A stretch of 64,000 bases of DNA from Fragilaria crotonensis (lineage: Eukaryota; Bacillariophyta; Fragilariophyceae; Fragilariales; Fragilariaceae). The position numbers and the translations under genes are program-made. The stretch lies in NCBI GenBank assembly GCA_022925895.1, contig JAKSYS010000030.1, positions 124,001-188,000 on the forward strand, written 5' to 3'. Positions 46,034-55,190 of the stretch are shown one piece after another (the stretch's first letter is position 1; the number at the start of each line of letters is the position of its first letter). A model generated the notes under the pieces. That model searched no databases, had not been told where the DNA came from, and worked only from the letters and a program-made list of their open reading frames with translations.

Positions 46034-46737
46034 TGGAAAGCTACATTCTGTTCGTCTGTATTCCATCGCGTCATCCCGCTACGGCGATGACATGACTGGA
46101 AAGACTGGTTCACTTTGCGTTCGTCGCGCTACCTATTGGTGTCCCGAGCTCAAGGCCGACGATCCTGCGAAGAAGGGCATCTGCTCCAACTTCTTGTGTG
46201 ACACCATGCCTGGAGATGAAGTGCAAATGACGGGACCCGCTGGCAAGGTCATGTTGCTGCCCGAGGAGGATCCCAACACCGACTACATCATGGTGGCGAC
46301 CGGTACTGGTATCGCTCCCTACCGTGGTTTTGTCCGACGTCTCTTCGTTGAGTCAACACCCGCGGCTGCTGCCTACAAAGGTCAGGCCTGGTTGTTCTTG
46401 GGCGTCGCCAACAGCGATGCGTTGCTGTACGACGACGAGTGGCAGTCGGTTAAGGCGGCCCACCCCGATCAGTTCCGGTTGGACTATGCGTTGTCCCGTG
46501 AGCAAGAGAACAAGAAGGGGAGGCAAGATGTACATTCAGGACAAAGTTGAAGAATACGCCGACGAAATCTTCACCAAGCTCAACAACGGTGCTCACATTT
46601 ACTTTTGTGGTTTGAAGGGAATGATGCCTGGCATCCAAGATATGCTGAAGGATGTTGCGTCGTCCAAGGGCTTGGACTATGAAGAGTGGTTGAAGGGACT
46701 CAAGGCTAAGAAGCAGTGGCACGTTGAGGTGTACTAG
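44556..46737 (+). CDS. plastid small-multidrug-export-type membrane domain fused to ferredoxin-NADP reductase (four exons, two frame breaks)
   Basis: Exons 44556-44638, 44860-45004, 45077-45396 and 45489-46737 join in phase. Exon 1 gives [28 protein letters not shown], a plastid-type signal. Exons 2-3 add a transit region and a hydrophobic stretch ([14 protein letters not shown]). Residues about 120-280 match the COG2426 small-multidrug-export family: [14 protein letters not shown], then [22 protein letters not shown]. Without a stop the frame runs on into [28 protein letters not shown], the FAD motif [28 protein letters not shown], the NADP motif [24 protein letters not shown] and the terminal Tyr (WHVEVY). 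Breaks lie at the G-run 45739-45745 (one more G needed) and 46517-46520 (one fewer); together they give about 598 residues. FNR passes electrons from ferredoxin to NADP. The fusion is odd; a hidden intron near 45768-45785 (TTTGCCTTTACAG) could separate the parts in some transcripts. Confidence 0.8.
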
Positions 46738-46939
46738 GTTTCCTTGCTGTCCGAAGATTATCCCCGAGCAGAGCTAACTCTAGGCGGGCCTTGTGCTCGC
46801 ATCTGACATCGAATCCACTACATGCGTTGCAAATATCAACTGTAACAGTATAATTTCTAATTGAATTAATTATGTTACGGTAGGCGTCCTCAATTGAGTG
46901 AAACACAGAAGTGAGTGCACACTCATTGGGAGTTGCGAA

Positions 46940-47413
46940 CTAAATCTTCGGTTTCGGTTGTCGCTCATTGTCTTTGCGTACATCGGAAGGAAGTAGCAGT
47001 CCATGGTCCACTGCAATTTGCGACTGACTCGACATGAGCATGGCGAGATCACTCAGTGGCATCAGGTTCCCTTCGGTTGGTCTCGGCATGTGCTGGATTC
47101 TTCTTGCTCGAGTTGGCGTTTCGAATTCGATCCACTTCGGGATCGGTGTTGCAGTTCGGTAAATTTGTGTACCACGGCGCGTCTTCAACTCCTTCAGTTT
47201 ATCACATTGGGAAGAAGTAGTGTTCCTTCTGCTTTCCGGGTCAAGATGCCCATTCGTAGTGCCGACTTCCATGCCAGCACCACCATCGCACATTGGCACA
47301 ATGCTTGTGGCCTTGGCCTTTTCGCTTCCGGGAGAAGCACATTTCTCTGGGGTGGGATCGTTATACTTGCAATGGCGGGAAGAAGAGAGTGTTCGGTTGC
47401 CATCGTCGTTCAT
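46940..47413 (-). CDS. possible hypothetical protein (157 aa)
   Basis: A minus-strand frame from ATG 47413 with Ser/Thr/Pro/Lys-rich, low-hydrophobicity text (MNDDGNRTLSSSRH, then KELKTRRGTQIYRTATPIPKWIEFETPTRARRI). No domain, signal or membrane segment is recognised. It converges with the FNR gene 202 bases away, which fits the gene spacing here. A longer spliced protein is possible because plausible splice motifs flank it. Reality uncertain. Confidence 0.45.
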   Translation of the reverse strand: MNDDGNRTLSSSRHCKYNDPTPEKCASPGSEKAKATSIVPMCDGGAGMEVGTTNGHLDPESRRNTTSSQCDKLKELKTRRGTQIYRTATPIPKWIEFETPTRARRIQHMPRPTEGNLMPLSDLAMLMSSQSQIAVDHGLLLPSDVRKDNERQPKPKI

Positions 47414-48063
47414 ATTTCATCGAAGGTATGTAAATTGAGGCTCGTGCGTGTGCAAACAGATTCTCACTTGATTTCCTTCGAGTTCTCGATCTATTGCATT
47501 GATATCTTGTGTGAGTACGTTAATGTCTGTATGATTTCTGTCTTTGCACTCCTCCTTCTCATTCATAGCGTGCTGTACTGAAAGAATGTCAAGCAAAACG
47601 AGCTATATTCTACGTGCAAACCCGACCAAATCCATCTATTACATTCGATGACAGACCACATATAGATCAATGTGAATACGTGAAAGAATTGATGACGAAA
47701 CTGGTATTGATGTATCACTAAAAATGCACAGCGTAAACAAGAAGCGGGAATCGTGGGAATTTGTACTGTCGGCGACGATACGGCACCACGTCAATTGAGC
47801 AATTGACATGTACCTCTGTCTGCTACTGATTTTGTCGATTCTACTTGATACTCAACCGGCGTAAAGGTGAAGGAGCAACACTCGTGTGTGCAATACACAA
47901 AGGTTAACTTCAACCTTCAACCAACAAACATCTGTTGGACCTCCTTTCAGTCCTCTGCAGGAGCATAAATGCGAACTTTTACATTACACGGTATTGTCCG
48001 TTCACTGGACATTTATTTACCTTGGTTCTTTGACGTTCGACCGGTTATGTCTTATGTCCCGCC

Positions 48064-48421
48064 CAGGCTGTGTTATTTTGGGAACTTTTTCTTATTTTGG
48101 GAATTTATTCCCAATTAAACATTTCAAAAGTTCCCGATTTAAACCGTGTAGAATACGTAGGATTCAGTAGAGATCAACTGGCCATCGCCCGAATCTTTGT
48201 TGGATTGGCGTCGTACTGGACTCGGTCATAGTATTACTGAATTACTGTATTACTGTATGATGTCATCGATATACTGACGATCCACGTAGGAATTACGTAG
48301 GACTCACACTGTACTGTGTACTGTAACGTTCCCAATTAAAGTTCCCAAAATAAGTTTCAAAAATGTCCCGAAATAAGCTATTTTGGTGTTTTGGGGAACT
48401 TTCCCAAAATAACACAGCCTG
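48064..48421. mobile_element. hAT-like MITE with >19-bp terminal inverted repeats and 8-bp target duplication
   Basis: Left end CAGGCTGTGTTATTTTGGG and the right end (…CCCAAAATAACACAGCCTG) are exact complements over at least 21 bases. GTCCCGCC stands directly outside both ends (48056-48063 and 48422-48429). Ends of the CAGG type and an octamer duplication fit hAT. The 358-bp interior has further inverted pieces of TTTTGGGAA and TTCCCAATTAAA and no gene. Confidence 0.9.
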
Positions 48422-49270
48422 GTCCCGCCTGTTTGTTTATTCGTGCCTACTGTGGTACTGGGTACTGGAGTCTGGACAGGAAAAGCAAACAGTGTCTACA
48501 TGGAACAAGTACTTTTCGTTAGGTCTACTATGAATACGACGTACAAGCTACAAGTATTTGTACTCCGAGTACTTCGTTCTCCGGGGTACGGAGTACTTGC
48601 ACGGTAGTACGCGTTGTTCAATTTTCGCAGTTCAGGAGTACAAGTACAAGTACTTGTACTCGAGCACGATTTTACCATGTGGTGCCTGGTACTGTACGTC
48701 AACTGCTTACATGTTCAAGTACTAGTACGACCTGTACTTTGTACTGGTACTATGCACATGTTGGGTTTCACAACAGTACAAATAGTATGATATCTGACGG
48801 CTGAGCGCATGGGTCTGGTGTGGCAGTGGCTGCAAATACGGCAGGCCCCTTCAGTAGTTCATCATTGGGTCTATGCTAAAGTGCTACACCCGAAGTCCTG
48901 TGTTCGGTGACCGCGGCCCTGTACTTGCACAGTTGCAACTTCCGACTGAACGTTGCACTAACTGCCTCAGGTCGTGGTGCGATGGATCTCCAACACCATC
49001 TGTCACCATCCAACCCACTCTACTGCACTCACACGAAAAACACCATGGTAGGGAACAACAAAAACTCGAGTTGAAGGAGAAATTTCATGCGTCGCACATC
49101 CCACAACCAACCATATCCGTCCATAGTTATGACAGGCACCACAGGATTCAGTGTTCACAACAGTATCAATTGAAGTTGCTTTCTCCTGCCATCCAGGTGG
49201 TGTTCGACTTCGCAACGCGTTCACCTTCAAATCCCAATTATTTTACAGCAGAAATGCATTGGCATCTGGA

Positions 49271-49735
49271 TCATGTTGGAGGAGGCTGTCTCCCTCCATT
49301 AGATTGAAGTTCTCGACGCAAAAAGTGTCGGTACGGGTGTCGTGGTGGATCTGATGATGGGCATGCGACATCCACAAAGTGACCCCAAGAATCAGGAGCC
49401 GACTCAACAGCGGACAGGTTTAAGGTGGACGGCGACCTTCGTGGCTGAGTCCTATGACTGCTGGCGCATGACCCACCAGACAAGGTACTGATCGTCACCA
49501 TAGAGCCGCTTCTTGTAAGCCCACGTCGAGGCGACGTAGAAGAGCAGACTTTTGGTGTTACGAGAGTTAGTAGGGTTTTGTCGTCGTCGTCGTGCTCCTC
49601 GCCGTGTTTCCCGATGCTTGCCGATTTTAGATGTTTGTGCAATTGCGCGATTTTGGCTTCCTGATAGCGTGGTGTCTCCCAAGGATACAGGGTCCCCTCA
49701 CCTTGCACCACCACCACGTTCTTGTCCAAATTCAT
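49271..49735 (-). CDS. possible hypothetical protein (154 aa)
   Basis: A minus-strand frame from ATG 49735 with a mixed start (MNLDKNVVVVQGEGTLYPWETPRYQEAKIAQLHKHL), an Asp run (EEHDDDDK) and a long Ser/Thr/Arg/Pro-rich rest. No domain or targeting signal is recognised. The N-terminal 40 residues look more protein-like than the tail, so this may be one exon or a chance frame. Confidence 0.35.
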   Translation of the reverse strand: MNLDKNVVVVQGEGTLYPWETPRYQEAKIAQLHKHLKSASIGKHGEEHDDDDKTLLTLVTPKVCSSTSPRRGLTRSGSMVTISTLSGGSCASSHRTQPRRSPSTLNLSAVESAPDSWGHFVDVACPSSDPPRHPYRHFLRRELQSNGGRQPPPT

Positions 49736-50810
49736 GTCCTCTGTCGCTGGAAATGGTTAATGGTAACCGCTGCACCGAGTTACTACAGTGGGCTGCCGAT
49801 GGCGAGACAGTGGAGAGGTCGAACGAGAATAGGCCTGGTCGGAAGCAATATCATTTGTTCGATTTATGTTCATGCCGAGTTGAAGTCCATAAGAAGTTCT
49901 GTGAAGAGTGAACCTGTGCTGATGAATCGACTAAGTGCCCTAGGGACTCCATTGTATTTTGGAGTAGTATTCTGGAGAATTCGAAATTTCAATGTTCGCG
50001 GGCGAAGTTTGAATCAATCCGATTGTATACAAGACAGAAGCAGTATGTCATAGTAGTATTCATACATACATACCCCCTAAACAAATACTGGAGATGTACT
50101 TGTACTACTAGTCAAGGATCCAGAGCATGCATAATGCACATGCATATCATATATGGATTACAATACACTGTACTCGCAGTACAGGTACACGTACTACCGT
50201 ACAAGTAGTCCGAGCTCTGAGTATTGAGTATCGCGAGTTCATAATGAGCCCTGTCCCCTGTCCCGAGTCGAGTCACATGTCGAATCTGGACACTGGACAC
50301 CATTCTTCGTCAATTTTAAACTATACAGACAAGGGAATAGGATACGTCTGCCGACCGTCGGGTTGAAATGCTTAACGCTACATACCTCTATGAAAGAGCC
50401 ATGGCCTCCAGAACTTTCGTCAAACTTCCCTCCAACCGAATCTGCCATCTGCCGTCTGGTTATCACCTTCCGTCGGATGCGATTCTGTCGCATGAAGGCA
50501 GGAATCAAGTATGTAAAAGTATGTAGGTCTACCAAGTAGAATATCGAGCATATGGATGGATTAAAGGTTTGTCCTTCGTGACCTGCATCGTCAAAACTTC
50601 TTCCCCACCTGCTGTTGTACATAATTGCTCTCGTATCACATACGCGCTCTGCCATACGATTCCAGAATTGCAGAAAGCAAGAGTTACATTTTTTATTGTT
50701 CCATCGAGACTTGTCTCATTTTATACTCCGTGTACTACAGGTTGGACCTTCCAAACAAAACATGATACGAACGACAATACTGGAGTCACGTTGTGCCCTG
50801 TTTGTGGTTG

Positions 50811-52009
50811 ATGTTGCACATATCGTTGCAGGGGGCAGCGGCGAGATTACCACCGATGAATGGTGGTCTGGCATTTGTCTCATCCGTTGGCAGTCGGCGA
50901 CGTCGTCATCTCAACAGCCCATCCTTGGGTCGCCTACAATCGAATCTTGCCATGGCACCGAAAGCAATGATCGCTGAAGTTGGTGGAACATCGAATGGTG
51001 TGAAGGTCGATAACGAGTGGGGAATCCCAGACAGCGAGACATTGGAGCCCCTCTCCCCAGTACCTCTCGAGGAACTTCCTAACGGAGGCAGAATCACCTT
51101 GGTCGGTGCAGGACCTGGTGATCCAGAACTGTTAACCATGTCTGCCTATCGTCTATTGAGAGATCCAGACGTCATGGTCATTGCGGACCGCTTAGTTTCT
51201 GACGAGATTCTGGACCTCATTGCCTCGCAAGACGTCAAAGTCGCTCGAAAAATGCCTGGATGCGCCGATTTGGCACAAGAAGAAATTTATTGGTGGGCCC
51301 ATCGTGGCATTCAAGAAGGGAAACATGTCGTCCGACTCAAGATTGGAGACCCCTTCGTCTTTGGTCGGGGTGGGGAGGAGGTACTCAAATTTCGATCTTT
51401 GGTGTCGAATCGACGGTCATTCCGGTACGTTACTTTCTGGCGGAATCGTCCGTCGCGAGTCTTGCATTCCTTTGTTGACCTCAATGTGTTCGTATAATGC
51501 TAACCGAGGTCTTTCTCCAGGGTGTATCAGCAGCATTTTCCGCACCACTGCTTGGGTCCATTCCCGTCACACATAGAGGGGTTGCAAGTCAGGTGGTCAT
51601 GTGTACTGGATACGGTCGAAATGGGACGTCGCCTGATTTGATTCAATATCACAAGGAGCAAACGATTGTGTTTTTGATGGCAGTAGGAAGACTGGATGAG
51701 TTATGTCAGCGTCTTATCAACCTGGCGGGATATCCGTCCAAGACACCAGTTGCAATTGTTGAACGCGCTGGGTGTCCAGACCAGAGAACTGTGGTCGGCA
51801 ATATGGAAACTATTGCTGATCTAGCAATCAAATACAATGTCAAGCCGCCCAGCACGATCGTTGTTGGTGATGTTGTGAACGTTCTTCTTGGTCAAGACGA
51901 TGAGAGTGGAGACTGTAACTGGCTTGATTCAAAACTTCACCACGGCAGTCGTGTAAAAACTGATGAGATTAAATTAAGAAGCTATAGGGCTCTAGCATAC
52001 TGTCTATAA
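50811..52009 (+). CDS. uroporphyrinogen-III C-methyltransferase, siroheme pathway (two exons, one frame break)
   Basis: SUMT methylates uroporphyrinogen III twice with SAM to make precorrin-2, the siroheme precursor used by nitrite and sulfite reductases. Seen: ITLVGAGPGDPELLTMSAYRLLRDPDVMVIADRLVS (SAM loop and YDRL-like region), RLKIGDPFVFGRGGEE, then across the intron VIP-GVSAAFSAPLLGSIPVTHRG and VFLMAVGRLDELCQRL, NMETIADLA and STIVVGDVV. Exon 1 ends at 51424 and exon 2 starts at 51521 (GT-AG, phase 0). Just before the donor one G is missing at 51401-51402; with it the text reads GVESTVIP. The start is unsure: ATG 50811 gives a weak leader, while ATG 50762 would give a hydrophobic leader if the G-run at 50831-50835 were one shorter. 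Plastid location is expected from the pathway, not proven. Confidence 0.8.
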
Positions 52010-52218
52010 AATGAGTTAAGGCGTCTTTTATATCTTGTTGTTGCATTTGCATGACATTCTCATCGGACACAACCTCAATGTCCTTTGTCCGGTCGTCAAC
52101 AGCGACTGGCGTCAGCGAAATTCCGCGTCGGAACCTTGATCGGATCAACGCATTCACAAAGTTGGCTCTACTCGTCCGCACAACGTAAACATTCCAGCAT
52201 CATGGCAGCGTAAAAAAA

Positions 52219-52709
52219 CTATTTGATTTCTAAACCCTTCTCGATCAAACTCTTAAGTTTTGGTTCCGGTGGGACCTTCCCCACGCACGCCTTGATTCGT
52301 TGTCCTCCAACCGATATGGTGCACGATGCACATTCTCCTCTGAGTTTTTTTTTCACAAAGGAAATGTAACCAGGTGGAGTGAGTCCGTGAGAAAATGAAA
52401 TAGAGTCCATAACGTAACATTTTGATGCGATCACCACCATCGACACACCTAACAACCAGATATTCGTACTTACTTCTTGCAGGAGTATTTTGGCTTCACT
52501 CCCAGTGCAGCGCAAGCATTCTTGAGTGGAGAACCGGCCTTGAAATCCTTCTTCTGCCCATTGTAGGTCAAGAGTGTCATTTTCAGTTCACTCGATTTGG
52601 AAGCAGCGGAGACAAACGAAGGCTTCGTCGCATAGCTACCAATAAAGGCCTCGGTTACAAGGCAGTGACCTGCGAAGGTCAGAAAGGCGAGGATAGCGAA
52701 GAATTTCAT
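52219..52709 (-). CDS. plastid-targeted [2Fe-2S] ferredoxin-like protein (two exons)
   Basis: Exons 52474-52709 and 52219-52339 join in phase across a GT-AG intron (118 residues). The start MKFFAILAFLTFAGHCLVTEA-FIGSYAT is a plastid-type signal with Phe. The mature part begins near MTLLTYNGQKKDFKAGSPLKNACAALGV and holds the cluster-binding Cys set C-x4-C-x2-C-x11-C (YSCKKGECASCTISVGGQRIKAC), ending PKLKSLIEKGLEIK. Classical photosynthetic ferredoxins have about 29 residues between the last two Cys; this spacing is that of succinate dehydrogenase iron-sulfur subunits and related short domains. It therefore folds as a beta-grasp 2Fe-2S carrier, but is probably not the main photosynthetic ferredoxin. 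The intron lies exactly between the first and second cluster Cys. The gene is divergent from atpC and convergent with the methyltransferase. Confidence 0.85.
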
Positions 52710-53260
52710 CGCGGATATGGAACGAGCGCCAATTGTAGCAGTTGAACTGTTGGTGGGGTGCTTGAAACTGATTATATGATACCTCGAATTCGAAGGAGTA
52801 AGATAACTCCGTAAAAGTAATGTGAGGGTCTGGCACTAGTAGTAGTACACGGTAGGACTCCTTGTATAGACTCTATAGACCGATTGTAGAGAGTGGAGAG
52901 TGGAGATCCGTGATACCAGTATGAATAGTGTGCGTCGTCTCGGTTCGAAGTGCGACGTTCGAAGGGCCATGCTGACATGTTGAGCAGTGCTGAGGGATGC
53001 GATGGATGATGGATGACGGATGACGCAACCCAAATGATAGAAACCCTTGACGTCATCCGGTGTTGAACTTCAAATTATCCCTACTACGATTTTGGGAAGG
53101 AGTTCAACAATAAGGTTTTGAGAGATTCCCGGACAGATGGTTCAACTACCACCGGATTGGATAGGGGTAAAAATACGTAGCCGACCAAGTGACGTTCGTC
53201 AAGGATACGCGGTCAAAATCGTGAACCGCACAAAGAGCAGTGATCAAGCAACTGGCGACC

Positions 53261-54672
53261 ATGAAGTACCTCTGTTTCGCAACTCTTTTGGCTGCTGCCA
53301 ACGCCTTTACGACCTCCCCTAGTGTTATCTCCACTGTTGGTGAAAAGTCGATCAACAATGTTTTCGCTGACTCCTCTGCTCACAGAACTCGCCGCTCAAC
53401 CATTGTTATGGACGGCAAGGCCAACGGTAAGGCTACGAGACTTTTGTACTGTCGCTCGTTGAACGGTGTACGGTGGTCACTTACGTACCTATTTTTGGAA
53501 CGATGAGGCATAACCATCATTCATCATACTGGAGTATGAGGAACCCATCAATAAACTCTTCTTCTGTTGTTGCTGAGGATTAATTACGACCGACGACGAT
53601 TGTTTTGGCATCGTTGGACTCGTGGGATGTAATCTATTCGCTGTGTCGATTGCTTGTTCGTGGTCGTTGCTGTAGTTTTGTGTACACACCCCCAGACGTG
53701 CGTCTCACCATGTACTACTGTATCACTTGAACCAAAACAGCCATCCGCGACCGTATTAAGTCAGTGAAGAACACCCGTAAGATCACCATGGCCATGAAAC
53801 TTGTCGCTGCTGCCAAAGTGCGTCGTGCCCAGGATGCCGTTCTTGCTACCCGTCCCTTCTCGGAAACTCTGCAATCAGTTTTCGGTGGACTTATTGCTCG
53901 TCTTGATGGTGAATCTATTGATCTCCCTTTGTTGACCCAGCGTGAAGTCAAGAAGGTTACCCTTTGCGTTATCACTGGGGATCGTGGTCTTTGCGGAGGT
54001 TACAACTCCTTCATGATCAAGAAGGCCGATGCCCGGTACAAGGAGCTCAAAGCTCAAGGTGTTGACGTTGATTTTGTGCTCATTGGTAAGAAGGGAATTT
54101 CTTATTTTGAACGTCGTGCCTATCCAATCCGCAAGACCTTCGAATGTGGGCAGAATCCAAATGCCAAACAAGGCCTCGCCATCTCGGAGGAACTCCTCAA
54201 CACGTACCTCTCTGGCGAGACCGACGCTGTTGAGCTTCTTTACACGAAGTTCGTTTCCCTCATCGCCTCCGTGCCTGCGACCCGTACCTTGGTACCCTTC
54301 TCTGCTTCCGATATCACCAACCAGGCTGATGAGATCTTCCAACTCACTTCTGCCGGCGGAGACTTCGGCGTTGAACGCACTGCACTGGCTGCTGCTGAGC
54401 CACAGGAATTCCCTAATGACATGATCTTCGAGCAAGAGCCACTCCAAATCGTCAACTCCATCCTCCCCCTCTACCTCAACGGACAAATCCTTCGTACTCT
54501 CCAAGAATCTGTTGCCTCCGAGCTCGCAGCCCGTATGCAGTCCATGCAATCTGCAAGTGACAACGCAGGAGAGCTTGCTAAGAACTTGAGCATGGAGTAC
54601 AATCGTGCTCGTCAGGCTGCCGTGACTCAAGAGATCCTTGAGATTGTATCGGGTGCTGCGGCCCTCGACTAA
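53261..54672 (+). CDS. atpC: plastid ATP synthase CF1 gamma subunit (two exons)
   Basis: Exons 53261-53426 and 53741-54672 join in phase across a 314-nt GT-AG intron (365 residues). Exon 1 encodes the bipartite presequence MKYLCFATLLAAANA-FTTSPSV up to MDGKAN. The mature part is IRDRIKSVKNTRKITMAMKLVAAAKVRRAQ, then LCVITGDRGLCGGYNSFMIKKA, and the C-terminal helix ELAARMQSMQSASDNAGELAKNLSMEYNRARQAAVTQEILEIVSGAAAL. Gamma is the central rotor linking proton flow to ATP synthesis. The redox-regulatory Cys pair of green plants is not seen in the region around LTSAGGDFGVERTALAAAEP, as known for red-lineage plastids, so thiol control is not expected. The intron separating presequence and mature protein is typical of transferred organelle genes. 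Confidence 0.97.
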
Positions 54673-55190
54673 GGAAGAACATTAATGAGTGCTTGTGTTT
54701 GCTGTCCTGCTCTCCGGGTCGCGCTATCGATCTCCCTTCTATTGTCGTACCCAAGTTTTCCTCCTCTAAATAAGTTCCATGAATGCCGATGGATGTGTTA
54801 GGAGAAATATTGGATTGAATCATATACATGAACTCAATCCGCATTTTGTTCCTGGTGTTTGCATTGGTTTTTTTTCAAGGTGGTAATAACCAAATAGTTA
54901 CTGCCTTGTCGTACGTTTCGTCCTATGTCTGTGTGCCTGGTACACCATAGACATAGTAGTACTTGTACTGTAGTACAAGGTACGATACTTGTACCTTGTA
55001 CAGTGTACCAGGTCTTACAAATGGTGTATGTATGGTGTACGGGGTATCGTGCATGGGTAAATCCAAGGAATCTGCGTTCACGATTCATGATTCATGATTC
55101 AAAATTCATGATGGTTCGCAACGCTATTTTCACCCGACCCTCTCGCTACGTATTCAAAGGAAAAACAATATTGTGCGTTTTCTGTTGAGA
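54673..55190. other. intergenic stretch between atpC and the metallophosphoesterase
   Basis: No gene is seen. It contains GTAC/TACAAG-rich text (54960-55020) and ATTCATGATTCATGATTC micro-tandems near 55085. Confidence 0.5.

Larger units (their letters stand above)
47414..50761. other. mostly intergenic stretch with a MITE and one weak frame
   Basis: Apart from the MITE at 48064 and a weak frame at 49271-49735, no gene is recognised. Bases 48530-48760 are dense in GTACTTGTAC/AGTAC text. A frame at 50239-50655 (minus) is rejected as a gene but may hide an exon. Confidence 0.45.

Noticed and set aside
50239-50655. Minus-strand frame with MRQNRIRRKVITRRQMADSVGGKFDES, possibly a small spliced gene
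   Set aside because: A donor follows (GAG|GTATGT) but no upstream exon could be joined in the right phase and no downstream exon was recognised.
51969-52181. Minus-strand frame of 70 residues between the methyltransferase and the 2Fe-2S gene
   Set aside because: It overlaps the 3' end of the methyltransferase and shows no family features; probably chance.
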